Source: Cytophagales bacterium
GTDB lineage: Bacteria > Bacteroidota > Bacteroidia > Cytophagales > Spirosomataceae
NCBI GenBank assembly: GCA_004292855.1
Contig: RDXN01000041.1
Location: forward strand, 54,952-118,951
Reading direction: 5' to 3'
Length of the DNA stretch: 64,000 nt
A program made the position numbers and the translations under genes. Of the stretch, positions 31,532 to 40,475 are shown piece by piece. Each line of letters begins with the position of its first letter. The first letter of the stretch is position 1. Below the pieces are notes generated by a model. It had not been told where the DNA came from. It searched no databases and saw only the letters and a list, made by a program, of their open reading frames with translations.

Positions 31532-33840
31532 AACAATACATTAAAAACGACCCCTGGAACATTGTTGAGGAGGGGTTTCACCGCGAGTACAACGAGATCA
31601 CCGAGAGCCTCATGAGCCTGGGTAATGGCCGGATGGGCGGGCGCGGCAATTTTGAAGAGAAATTTTCGGGTAAAACCCTGCCGGGTAACTACGTGGCGGG
31701 GGTGTATTACCCCGACAAAACCCGTGTGGGCTGGTGGAAAAACGGCTACCCCGAATACTTCGCCAAAGTGCTCAACGCCACCAACTGGATTGGTATCGAC
31801 GTTGATATCGAGTACGAAACCCTCGACCTGAATACGGCCGAGGTGCGCGATTTCCGGCGGGTGCTCAACATGCAGGCGGGCTATCTCGAACGCTCGTGTG
31901 TGGCTGTGCTCAAGAGCGGCAAAGAGTTGAAGATCGTGAGCAAGCGGTTTTGCTCTATTGTCGACGATGAGGCCGGGGTGATTCGCTACGCCGTTACGCC
32001 CCTGAATTTCGACGCCAAGATCACCATCACACCCTACCTCGACGGGGCCATTCGTAACAAAGACGCCAACTACGACGAGACATTTTGGGACGAGGTGCGC
32101 AAGGAAACCGGCTATGGCGAGGCATACATTGAGCTTCGGACACGCAAAACGGGCTTCCACGTAGCTACGGGCATGTGTATCGAGATTGAGCAGGACGGTG
32201 TGAAAGTCGATTATCAGTCGCAGCCGATCAAGTACGAGAAATACGTGGCCAACCGCATCACGCTCGACTGTCGGCAGGGGCAGGAAACGGTGGTGTATAA
32301 ATATGCCGTCAATCTATCGTCCCTAAATTATGATAGCGACGAACTGGTGAAACAGGCCCGGCAGTATACTCAGCGGGTGTCGCGGAAGGGGTACGAGAAA
32401 ATACTGTTTGAGCAGGGGCAGGCCTGGGCCGATAAGTGGAAAATGAACGATATCCTGATTGAAGGCGATGACTCCGCCCAACAGGGTATACGGTTCAATA
32501 TTTTCCAATTGAACCAGACCTATACCGGCGAAGACGAACGGCTCAACATCGGTCCCAAAGGTTTCACAGGCGAAAAATACGGCGGCTCAACCTATTGGGA
32601 CACCGAAGCGTACTGCCTGCCGTTTTACCTCGCCACTGCCGATCAGAAAGTGGCCCGTAACCTGCTGGTGTATCGGTACAAACACCTGCAAAAGGCCATC
32701 GAAAACGCCCGCAAACTGGGCTTCAAGGCCGGGGCCGCGCTCTATCCGATGGTAACGATGAACGGCGAGGAGTGCCACAACGAGTGGGAAATCACGTTCG
32801 AGGAAATCCACCGGAACGGGGCCATTGCCTACGCCATTTACGACTACGTGCGCCACACCGGCGATGAGCAGTATCTGGCTGAGTATGGTCTGGAGGTGCT
32901 GATTGCTATCAGCCGGTTCTGGAGTCAGCGCGTGAACTGGTCGAAGGCTAAAGAACAGTATGTGATGCTGGGTGTGACGGGGCCGAACGAATACGAGAAC
33001 AACGTCAATAACAACTGGTACACGAACTACATTGCCGCCTGGACGCTCCGCTACACGATGGAGGCCGTGGAGAAAGTAAAGGCCCTCGACCCCGAACGCT
33101 ACGCCGACCTATGCGACCGCATTCGGTTTCAGGAGAAAAAAGAGATTGAAAAAGCCACGCACATTGTGGAGAATATGCACTTCCCCTACGACGAGGAGCG
33201 GCAGGTGTTTTTGCAGCAAAGCGATTTCCTCGACAAAGACCTGATGCCCGTCTCGGACATCCCGAAGGGGCAGCGACCCCTGAACCAAAACTGGTCGTGG
33301 GACCGGATTCTGCGCTCGTGCTTCATTAAACAGGCCGACGTGTTGCAGGGACTGTACTTCTTCGAGGACGATTTCGATACCGACACGCTCCGGCGCAACT
33401 TCGACTTCTACGAGCCAATGACCGTTCATGAGTCGTCGCTCTCGCCCTGCGTGCATTCGATTCAGGCATCGGTGCTGGGTATGAAAGAAAAAGCCTACGA
33501 GATGTATCTCCGCACGGCCCGGCTCGACCTCGACGACTACAACAACGACACCGAAGACGGCTGCCACATCACCTCGATGGCCGGTACGTGGCTAGCCGTG
33601 GTGAAAGGTTTCGGCGGGATGCGCGTGAGCAAAACGGGCGAGCTTTCGTTTGCGCCCTACTGCCCCGACGGCTGGCAGTCGCTGGCATTCAAGATTCGTT
33701 TTAAGGGCGCGTTAGTGCAGGTCACGACCACGCAACAAGATGTAACAGTCGAGAATTTCTCAGGGCAATCTATCACGTTAGCTGTTTACGGACAGGCTGT
33801 TACGGTAGCGGGCGGAAGCCGGGAAGTGGTGGCTCTGTAG
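31528..33840 (+). CDS. GH65 disaccharide phosphorylase (maltose phosphorylase-like)
   Basis: The 770-residue enzyme matches GH65 maltose phosphorylases in length and layout. The N-terminal beta-sandwich begins NIVEEGFHREYNEITESLMSLGNG, and the (alpha/alpha)6 barrel contains GGSTYWDTEAYCLPF and VTGPNEYENN, whose Glu (about 487) is the general acid. It cleaves maltose (or another alpha-glucobiose) with phosphate to beta-glucose 1-phosphate and glucose. pgmB upstream takes the product. Start is the GTG at 31528, which overlaps the previous stop; the N-terminal residues fit the family from that codon. Confidence 0.93.
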   Translation: MKQYIKNDPWNIVEEGFHREYNEITESLMSLGNGRMGGRGNFEEKFSGKTLPGNYVAGVYYPDKTRVGWWKNGYPEYFAKVLNATNWIGIDVDIEYETLDLNTAEVRDFRRVLNMQAGYLERSCVAVLKSGKELKIVSKRFCSIVDDEAGVIRYAVTPLNFDAKITITPYLDGAIRNKDANYDETFWDEVRKETGYGEAYIELRTRKTGFHVATGMCIEIEQDGVKVDYQSQPIKYEKYVANRITLDCRQGQETVVYKYAVNLSSLNYDSDELVKQARQYTQRVSRKGYEKILFEQGQAWADKWKMNDILIEGDDSAQQGIRFNIFQLNQTYTGEDERLNIGPKGFTGEKYGGSTYWDTEAYCLPFYLATADQKVARNLLVYRYKHLQKAIENARKLGFKAGAALYPMVTMNGEECHNEWEITFEEIHRNGAIAYAIYDYVRHTGDEQYLAEYGLEVLIAISRFWSQRVNWSKAKEQYVMLGVTGPNEYENNVNNNWYTNYIAAWTLRYTMEAVEKVKALDPERYADLCDRIRFQEKKEIEKATHIVENMHFPYDEERQVFLQQSDFLDKDLMPVSDIPKGQRPLNQNWSWDRILRSCFIKQADVLQGLYFFEDDFDTDTLRRNFDFYEPMTVHESSLSPCVHSIQASVLGMKEKAYEMYLRTARLDLDDYNNDTEDGCHITSMAGTWLAVVKGFGGMRVSKTGELSFAPYCPDGWQSLAFKIRFKGALVQVTTTQQDVTVENFSGQSITLAVYGQAVTVAGGSREVVAL

Positions 33841-33851
33841 CTTGTCGATTT

Positions 33852-33867
33852 TTACAACTAGTTGTAA
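33852..33867. promoter_or_regulatory. 16-bp perfect palindrome after the phosphorylase gene
   Basis: TTACAACTAGTTGTAA is self-complementary and lies just upstream of the terminator. It could be an operator for the Uma2-like gene or part of the terminator. Confidence 0.35.
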
Positions 33868-33926
33868 ATAGCACGGGTAGCGATAGACCAGATTTTGGCG
33901 TATTTTTACCCGTGCTATTTTTTTTG
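33866..33926 (+). terminator. Intrinsic terminator of the maltose operon
   Basis: AAATAGCACGGGTA (33866-33879) pairs perfectly with TACCCGTGCTATTT (33907-33920) around a 27-nt loop, followed by six further T residues. Confidence 0.75.
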
Positions 33927-33954
33927 AGCATGCGTTACTCGACATCGAACGATT

Positions 33955-34368
33955 ATGAACGACAACATTATCTACATGGGCGTCAACGCACCACGCGTTC
34001 ATCAGGCTATTATTGGTCAGTTAGTTACAGGCTTGACGAACCTCTATCGTGATCGCAAAACAACCCTCATGGCTTATCCCGAAGCCATGATCGATCAGAG
34101 CCGGACCAGTCCGGTCCCCGATATTCTACTGGCCGACCCTGAGACTGAACTAACGGCTGTGCTGATTGAAATTACGCACACACAGGGCGTGAAAAAAGAC
34201 ACCATAAAGCTCAAAGAACTAATGACTGAATACGACGTGCCGGAGGGGTTTGTGTATGATTATAAACTCGACCTTTGGCATCGCTATGAACTCCACAATT
34301 TGGATGTTGATCAGTCGTCGGCGTATTGCAAAACCATTGGTTGCTCGTTGAGCGATTTCCTATTTTAA
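33955..34368 (+). CDS. Uma2-like putative endonuclease
   Basis: The 137-residue protein resembles the Uma2 (DUF820) family, a PD-(D/E)XK fold. Visible are SPVPDILLADP (about 58-68), LIEITHTQGVKKD (about 78-90) and TEYDVPEGFVYDY. Uma2 proteins are widespread and unproven nucleases. It is shorter than the usual 180-190 residues, with the N-terminal part reduced. The stop overlaps the next start by one base (TAATG), so it is co-translated with the acetyltransferase gene. Confidence 0.7.
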   Translation: MNDNIIYMGVNAPRVHQAIIGQLVTGLTNLYRDRKTTLMAYPEAMIDQSRTSPVPDILLADPETELTAVLIEITHTQGVKKDTIKLKELMTEYDVPEGFVYDYKLDLWHRYELHNLDVDQSSAYCKTIGCSLSDFLF

Positions 34369-35378
34369 TGACCGTATCCCTCTCCTTCCGACGCGCTACC
34401 GACGCCGACCCTCTCTGGGCCATTATCCAACCCATTATTGCTGCTGGCGATACCTATGCCTTCGCGCCCGACACCCCCAAAGACGAGATGCTGGCGTTTT
34501 GGTTTAGTCCGGGCGTAACGGCCTACGTGGCCGAACAGAAGGGGGAGATCGTCGGGACGTTTTTTATGAAACCGAACCAGCCGGGCCTGGGTTCGCACGT
34601 GGCCAACGCGGGCTATATGGTTCACCCGGACCACAACGGCAAAGGCATTGGCCGACAGATGGGCTTGTTTTCGCTGGACGAAGCCCGGCGATTGGGCTAC
34701 CGGGCTATGCAGTTCAATATTGTCGTGAAAACCAACGAGCGGGCCGTTCGGCTTTGGCAATCGCTGGGGTTTCGGATCGTGGGTGAGTTGCCCGGAGCGT
34801 ACCGACACGCCCGCCTGGGCTACGTCGACGCCTACGTGATGCACCAATCGCTGCTACAACCCATCACCTTCCGCACCGCTACTCCCGCCGACGCCGACCG
34901 AATCGCCGAGTTGCACACCCGTTCCTGGCAGACTACCTACCGGGGCATCATGACCGATTCGTACCTAGACCACGACGTTCAGGCCGAGCGACTGGCCGTT
35001 TGGCGGGATCGGTTCACCCAAATGCCCCCCAACCGGCAGGTGATCCTGGCCGAAGCGAGTGGTCAACTCGTTGGCTTTGCGTGCGTTATGCTGGACGAAG
35101 ACCCCATTCACGGTGCCCTGCTCGACAACCTCCATGCCGACCCCGCACACAAGGGCCGGGGCATTGGGGCGCAACTGATGCAACAAACCGCCCGCTGGGT
35201 GCAGGAGCAGGCCCCAACGTCGCCCCTGCATTTGTGGGTTTATGTAGAAAACAAAGCCGCTGTCGGTTTCTACAACCGAATGGGCGGTACGAACCACGAA
35301 CAGGTTCAGGGCGAAAACGGCCCGATATTCCGGTATGTGTGGCCCGATGTGGGGGTGTTGGCGAACGGGCTAGTGTAG
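34368..35378 (+). CDS. Tandem GNAT acetyltransferase
   Basis: The 336-residue protein has two GNAT domains. The first (about 1-165) has acetyl-CoA motif HPDHNGKGIGRQMG and motif B KTNERAVRLWQSLGF. The second (about 170-330) has HADPAHKGRGIGAQLM and VENKAAVGFYNRMGG. Each should transfer acetyl groups to amines or amino acids; the second resembles RimI/YhbS-type enzymes. Substrates are unknown. It starts on the last base of the Uma2-like stop and converges with the MG2/plug protein gene, with a 9-base overlap of coding regions. Confidence 0.9.
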   Translation: MTVSLSFRRATDADPLWAIIQPIIAAGDTYAFAPDTPKDEMLAFWFSPGVTAYVAEQKGEIVGTFFMKPNQPGLGSHVANAGYMVHPDHNGKGIGRQMGLFSLDEARRLGYRAMQFNIVVKTNERAVRLWQSLGFRIVGELPGAYRHARLGYVDAYVMHQSLLQPITFRTATPADADRIAELHTRSWQTTYRGIMTDSYLDHDVQAERLAVWRDRFTQMPPNRQVILAEASGQLVGFACVMLDEDPIHGALLDNLHADPAHKGRGIGAQLMQQTARWVQEQAPTSPLHLWVYVENKAAVGFYNRMGGTNHEQVQGENGPIFRYVWPDVGVLANGLV

Positions 35379-37667
35379 GGGTTTTTGCAAACTACCCGCT
35401 TGCCCTCGACCATCGGTGCCTTCGATGGTTAGAACAGGTTGCCGAACCACGTCGGAGTTGAAAAACCGGATAACTGCCCGACCTTGCTTATCTGTTCTCA
35501 GGGCGGGGTTCCAGTACAGCGTAGCCCGGCGGTCGGGCTGTTGGGTGGTTTCGGATACGCTGTAGTTGGGTTCATAAAATACGCGCTCAACGCTGTACCC
35601 ATACCATTTCTGCATAGGCCTGGCATCTAACGTTGAAATGGTTCGCTCAATGCCGCGTTTGGTCAAGATGTTGACTACTTTAGTCATTGGCGAAGCATTC
35701 GTTCCACCCAGCATCGAGACAAGCGTTATATCGCTAATCACATCAATACGATCTATATCCTGCGCCCGCACCAGTTCGAGGGGGGGATCGCGAATGCCAT
35801 CGACTAAAATAACGGCACTACCCTCAACACGCCCTGCGAGTAATTCGCCTACCGACAGATACGTTTGCATGCTCTTGTCGGAAGCTACCTCAATAATTCG
35901 GTTAGGTTTGCCGAGGTACAGGCTGGTGCGTGGGTCGTTCTGAAGTCGGTCGGGCAGCTTAGCTTTAACCTCAACGGCCTGAAGCTGAATGCCGCCTTTG
36001 CCTAATTGGCGGGAAAGCAGGCTATTTTCGATTAGTTGGGCGGCTATCGCCATCGGCACACTGGGTTGGGTAAACAAAGGTTGTGGCTGAACCGTCGGGG
36101 CGAAGCGGTCGAGAGCCAGCCGAATGTCGCGCCCTTTGCTGTCGGTCGACAGGATTCGTACTGAGTCGGTTAGGGCGGTGGTGAGGGTAAACCGACCCGT
36201 TGCATCGGTTTGGGTGATCCACACGCGCAGGCCCGATTTGTCCCAGGTAGTTAGTTTTAGCATCTCGTTCAAAACGGGAGCGTTTTTCGAGGAATAGGCC
36301 GTCCCGGTTAATGGAAGTCCTTTTTCGGGTTCGTGCGTAAGCGAGTTAGATGCTTCATTTGGTTGAACGAACCGTCGCCAACCCTGCGTGAGCATCAGGT
36401 AGTCGGTGTAGAGTCGGGCTTTAGTCGAATCGCCTATCGAACCGTCGAAGTACGCGTTGGGTTGTTCCACATACCCTTTCAAGTCGGAGGTTAACAACAG
36501 ATAGGCGGGCAACGAGGGCGATACAGACCCGTCTGTGTCCTGCGCGGCATCGGTCACGGCAACCGAAAAATCGGCTTCGATAGGTTTCCCCTGCGCATTG
36601 GTTACGGTTACGGTCAGTTGGTTGGGGCTGCGCGGTTGGGCGTTCGTAACCGATGTGGCGTTCAGGCGAAGGTGTTGCTTGCGGTCCACAAACACCAATC
36701 GCTCGCGAATGGGTTGTTGGTTCTCAACCAACGTTATCTGCAGAATGCCACTTTCGGGCAAACTACTGTACGGAATTTCGATCAGTTGTCTGTCTGCTTC
36801 GATGGCCGTCAGGCGGGTTTCGCTGAGGACTTGCCCGCGTAGTTGAGCAACTAGTTTCAGGTCCGGGTTCGTCGTTTTAGGGGGCGTAACCCAGACTTTA
36901 ATGGTTTGAGGTCGCGTAACAGGATCAACCAATAAGCTGGCACCGTCGGGCAAAACGGGTGGCAAAGGAATGACTTTTGTCTCGCCCCGATAGGTGATTT
37001 TAGCGCGGTAGGTTTGCCCCGCCTGCGGCAACAAACTTACGGCTCCCATGCCCCGATAGGCCGTTTTGAAATCCGTTATGATTTCGCCCCGGTCGGTCTC
37101 GATGATCCCCTCAACAGCAACGCCCCGCCCGGTCTCATCAATCGCCTTGAACGCCAGTTTACTAACCGCCCCCGCCACCCATTGACCACCTTCGGGAAAA
37201 AACTGAACCGCAACCCCCGGCGCAGGTGCGGGCTGCCCGGCAGACTGAATCGGGCTAATGACCGTAATGAATTTTCGGAAAAAGAATGCCTCGTCGTCAT
37301 TTCGCATCAGGTTCGTATAGGCGGCAAGTTGGTAGTTGCCTTGCTCCTGTTGGCGCGGAATAGCCAGCCACCCCGATCCGTTTCCCGCCTGTAGGGGCCA
37401 TTTCGTTTCGATTACTACCGACGAACTACGTTGCAGGGTCACGTGAACGAGTTCGCTCACAGTGCTGGGGTGATGCGTGGTGGCATCGAAAAGCGAGGCC
37501 CGAAACCAGATTGTGTCGCCCGCAACGTATTGAGCGCGGTCGCTGTGGAGATATACTTTTTCCTGGCTGATCGAGGCTGTTGATTGAGCGAACAAACTGC
37601 CCGGCAGCAGGAGCCAGACCGTGATAAGTAGCCAACGTTTTTCGATGGCCCAAATTTGTGAAGGCAT
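35370..37667 (-). CDS. MG2-like and TonB-plug domain outer-membrane protein
   Basis: The 765-residue protein has a signal peptide (WLLLPGSLFAQ), an alpha-2-macroglobulin MG2-like domain (about 35-130; VYLHSDRAQYVAGDTIWFRA), several further beta-sandwich units, and a plug-like domain near the C-terminus (about 620-700; LSVGELLAGRVEGSAVILVDG). This Bacteroidetes architecture is found in cell-surface proteins of unknown role that resemble truncated TonB systems without a barrel. There are no partner genes on its strand. It overlaps the convergent GNAT gene by nine bases. Confidence 0.8.
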   Translation of the reverse strand: MPSQIWAIEKRWLLITVWLLLPGSLFAQSTASISQEKVYLHSDRAQYVAGDTIWFRASLFDATTHHPSTVSELVHVTLQRSSSVVIETKWPLQAGNGSGWLAIPRQQEQGNYQLAAYTNLMRNDDEAFFFRKFITVISPIQSAGQPAPAPGVAVQFFPEGGQWVAGAVSKLAFKAIDETGRGVAVEGIIETDRGEIITDFKTAYRGMGAVSLLPQAGQTYRAKITYRGETKVIPLPPVLPDGASLLVDPVTRPQTIKVWVTPPKTTNPDLKLVAQLRGQVLSETRLTAIEADRQLIEIPYSSLPESGILQITLVENQQPIRERLVFVDRKQHLRLNATSVTNAQPRSPNQLTVTVTNAQGKPIEADFSVAVTDAAQDTDGSVSPSLPAYLLLTSDLKGYVEQPNAYFDGSIGDSTKARLYTDYLMLTQGWRRFVQPNEASNSLTHEPEKGLPLTGTAYSSKNAPVLNEMLKLTTWDKSGLRVWITQTDATGRFTLTTALTDSVRILSTDSKGRDIRLALDRFAPTVQPQPLFTQPSVPMAIAAQLIENSLLSRQLGKGGIQLQAVEVKAKLPDRLQNDPRTSLYLGKPNRIIEVASDKSMQTYLSVGELLAGRVEGSAVILVDGIRDPPLELVRAQDIDRIDVISDITLVSMLGGTNASPMTKVVNILTKRGIERTISTLDARPMQKWYGYSVERVFYEPNYSVSETTQQPDRRATLYWNPALRTDKQGRAVIRFFNSDVVRQPVLTIEGTDGRGQAGSLQKPLH

Positions 37668-37864
37668 TTTACAAGGGGGTGGTTCGATGAATGACGTTTG
37701 ATACGGATAAGTAATTGTACTCGGTAGACAACTATTTTGTAACGTTTGTTTGAAATCACTCCGTCATCAATCGACAAAAGCTGCCTTAACCAGAGTGGCA
37801 TTTTTCTTGTTGTGCTTTTCTGGGTAGTATTGTCTTCTGAACTAAATCTAAACCGAATTATACG

Positions 37865-38725
37865 ATGCGTTGGCTGGGAGGTCGCGAAAGCGAGAATGTA
37901 GAAGATCGCCGGGGAGGTGGCGGAGGTGGCGGCAGAATTATCGGCGGGGGCATTGGCACCGTCGTGATTGCCGTGATTGTGTATTTGCTGGGGGGCGATC
38001 CTTCGCAGTTTTTGGGGCAAAGTAATGCACTCGAAAGCCCCACAATGCCGGGTGCGCAGGCCCCCGCCGGTGCCCAACCCGACGATCAGGCGGCTAAATT
38101 TACGAAGGTTGTGCTGGGTTCCACCGAGGACATCTGGACCAAATTGCTGGCAAAAGAAGGGATGCAGTATCGCCCACCCACGCTGGTTTTATTCCGCAAT
38201 CGGACCGAGTCGGGTTGTGGAACGGCCTCGGCGGCTTCGGGGCCGTTCTATTGCCCAGGCGATAAGAAACTGTATATCGACCTATCGTTTTACGATGAAC
38301 TGCAAAACCGATTCCGTGCGCCCGGCGAGGGGGCTATGGCCTACGTGATTGCCCACGAAGTAGCTCATTATATTCAGGACGAGATGGGAATCATGGACAA
38401 AGTTCACAGTATGCAGCAGCGCGTGGGCGAAAAGCAAGCGAACCAGATTTCGGTACGATTGGAGTTGCAGGCCGATTTTCTGGCCGGCGTGTGGGCGCGT
38501 AATAACAACATGATTGAACCGAAAGACATTGAAGCGGCCCTGCGGGCGGCCAATGCCATTGGCGACGACCGGATTCAGAAAGAGACACAAGGCTACGTGG
38601 TGCCCGACGGCTTCACCCACGGCACCTCGGCGCAGCGGGTATATTGGTTTAAAAAAGGCTACCAAACCGGCGATATTAATCAGGGCGACACCTTTAACAG
38701 CCGCGAAGATGCCAATTTGCAGTAG
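37865..38725 (+). CDS. Neutral zinc metallopeptidase (YpfJ family)
   Basis: The 286-residue protein has a Gly-rich N-terminus, one transmembrane helix (IGTVVIAVIVYLLGG, about 35-50), and the zinc site VIAHEVAHYIQDEMG (HEVAH, about 164-168). The conserved FYCPGDKKLYIDLSF precedes it, as in the KPN_02809/YpfJ family. It is an inner-membrane protein with a periplasmic or cytoplasmic peptidase domain; substrate unknown. It is divergent from the MG2/plug gene and is followed by hairpin element 2. Confidence 0.92.
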   Translation: MRWLGGRESENVEDRRGGGGGGGRIIGGGIGTVVIAVIVYLLGGDPSQFLGQSNALESPTMPGAQAPAGAQPDDQAAKFTKVVLGSTEDIWTKLLAKEGMQYRPPTLVLFRNRTESGCGTASAASGPFYCPGDKKLYIDLSFYDELQNRFRAPGEGAMAYVIAHEVAHYIQDEMGIMDKVHSMQQRVGEKQANQISVRLELQADFLAGVWARNNNMIEPKDIEAALRAANAIGDDRIQKETQGYVVPDGFTHGTSAQRVYWFKKGYQTGDINQGDTFNSREDANLQ

Positions 38726-38730
38726 TTTAT

Positions 38731-38821
38731 TTTTGTCATCCCGACGAAGGAGGGATCTAGCTCGCTGTCTCTAAAGTTGACTCTAGACGGAGTAGATCCC
38801 TCCTTCGTCGGGATGACAAAA
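38731..38821. repeat. Hairpin element 2 (GTCATCCCGA...GGGATCTA arms)
   Basis: Perfect 29-bp arms (38731-38759 and 38793-38821) flank a 33-bp loop. The arm core GTCATCCCGA, then GAGGGATCTA, is shared with the element at 15812-15923, with a different middle. T runs at both ends could make it a bidirectional terminator. Confidence 0.85.
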
Positions 38822-38863
38822 AAGCGCGATGTAGCAACCATGCGCTATAAATCGTTTAATAAC

Positions 38864-38904
38864 AAAAAAGCCCCGATGGAATCTGAAAAGACCATCGGGG
38901 CTTT
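38864..38904. terminator. Bidirectional intrinsic terminator
   Basis: AAAGCCCCGATGG (38867-38879) pairs with CCATCGGGGCTTT (38892-38904) around a 12-nt loop, with an A tract before it. Confidence 0.85.
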
Positions 38905-38907
38905 ACT

Positions 38908-39374
38908 GGTTGCGGAGGGGCCAACGACTAGGCGCGGGCCGACACATTTCCACCATAAGGCATCGACATTCGGGCTAGACTCTCAAAAACATCGGCGTTT
39001 ACGTTGATGAATCGGACTAAACGCTCTCCCGAAAAAATACTAATTTTTGATTGGCCTCCAAAAAATAGACCACTTCCATTTTTTAAACGAATGGACTGCA
39101 TGCTAGTTGAGTTTCGTTAATAATCAGCACGTTGATTCTAATTAACTTCTGTGCCATTGTCAGATAAAGAACAGATTATGGATTCAGAAAAATTCGCCCT
39201 TCTTGTTTTTATGCTAAAAGTGCCCTCTAAATAGCAGTGAAAACGGTTAGACTGCCAAAGATTCTTGCTTGCGTCATAAGAAAAATGTATTCCCTTGAAG
39301 GTCTACAGGGCAACCTAAAACATCTCCCGGCCTGGGGAGTTAAACAAGGAGTAGCGTACAAAACACTCAACACT
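38908..39374. other. Intergenic region without recognisable gene
   Basis: I see no tRNA, small RNA or coding signal in these 467 bases. The frame extending upstream of the SDR ATG (from 39237) has no recognisable start region or motif, so it is treated as non-coding. Confidence 0.5.
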
Positions 39375-40469
39375 ATGAATGCAGAAGCAGGAAAAACGGC
39401 CCTAATTACGGGTGCTTCCAGCGGTATTGGTCAGGAATTGGCCAAACTGTTTGCCAAAGACGGATACAACCTTGTGATGCTCTCACGCGATGGAGAGAAA
39501 CTGACTCAACTAGCTCTGGAGTTTGAGGAAGATTACGGCATCCAAACAACAGTCATCAGTAAAGACCTGTCGCAGGAGAACGTGGCTCAGGAAGTATACG
39601 ACGAGGTTACGAGCAAAGGCATCACGGTCAACGTGTTGGTAAACGACGCGGGCGTTTCGACCTACGGCAAGTTTGCCACCGAAACCGATTGGGAGCGCGA
39701 GAAATCGATGATCCATCTCAACGTGCTCACCCTGACGCACATGACCAAGTTGTTTTTGAAGGATATGGTGGCCCGCGACGAAGGCAAAATTCTGCAGTTG
39801 GCCTCGCTCGTGTCGATCACGCCGTTCCCGTTACAGGCTGTCTATGCCGCCACAAAAGCCTACGTGTACAATTTCACGCAGTCGCTCAACAATGAGCTGG
39901 AGGGCACCAACGTGACCATGACGGCCCTATTGCCCAACGGAACCGAAACCAACTTCTTCCGCGAGGCTGGTGCGCCCCCGCTCAACGTCGAAAAAATGCT
40001 TGACGACCCGGCGGTTGTGGCCAAAGACGGGTACGACGCGCTCATGACCGGCAAGCGCAAGGTAGTTCCTGGTGGCCTGAAAAATAAGTCCTTTGAGGTG
40101 ATGGCCTACGTGGCTCCGCAGGAAACGCTGGCAAGTATGATGCGCCATTTTAACACCCCGCAGGACGAGCAAAAGCAGCAGGAAGAAAACAAAACACCAG
40201 GTTGGGTGCTGGGCTTGGGCATTGCGGCTGCCGTAGTGGCCGGGGTGGCTCTTGTTACGGCCTGGAATCAAGCCGACACGCTCACGAAGGCGCGGTATCG
40301 CTACAAAGGCTATCGCGCCAAGCAAAAAGCTAATGGCCTGCTCGACGACGTGAAAGATGCACTTGTTGATACGTGGGACACCGTGAAGAAGCAGAGCGTT
40401 GACACCAAAGAATCGGTGGCTGATGGCTGGGATACACTCAAGTCGAAGGCTAAAACGGCAACTGCCTAA
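39375..40469 (+). CDS. SDR-family oxidoreductase with C-terminal membrane/YtxH-like tail
   Basis: The 364-residue protein has a classic Rossmann SDR: TGASSGIG (about 12-19), NDAGVS, the catalytic Ser and YAATK (about 155-160). It continues beyond the SDR with a membrane helix (VLGLGIAAAVVAGVALVTAW, about 280-300) and an amphipathic helix with repeated K/D/V (DVKDALVDTWDTVKKQ). Reaction and cofactor are not identified. The ATG at 39375 is chosen because the SDR motif begins 10 codons later. The TspO-like membrane protein starts six bases downstream, so the pair is an operon. Confidence 0.85.
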   Translation: MNAEAGKTALITGASSGIGQELAKLFAKDGYNLVMLSRDGEKLTQLALEFEEDYGIQTTVISKDLSQENVAQEVYDEVTSKGITVNVLVNDAGVSTYGKFATETDWEREKSMIHLNVLTLTHMTKLFLKDMVARDEGKILQLASLVSITPFPLQAVYAATKAYVYNFTQSLNNELEGTNVTMTALLPNGTETNFFREAGAPPLNVEKMLDDPAVVAKDGYDALMTGKRKVVPGGLKNKSFEVMAYVAPQETLASMMRHFNTPQDEQKQQEENKTPGWVLGLGIAAAVVAGVALVTAWNQADTLTKARYRYKGYRAKQKANGLLDDVKDALVDTWDTVKKQSVDTKESVADGWDTLKSKAKTATA

Positions 40470-40475
40470 TCGGCT

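Noticed and set aside
39237..39374. Longer start of the SDR gene
   Set aside because: The added residues have no SDR similarity and the Rossmann motif begins ten codons after the ATG at 39375.
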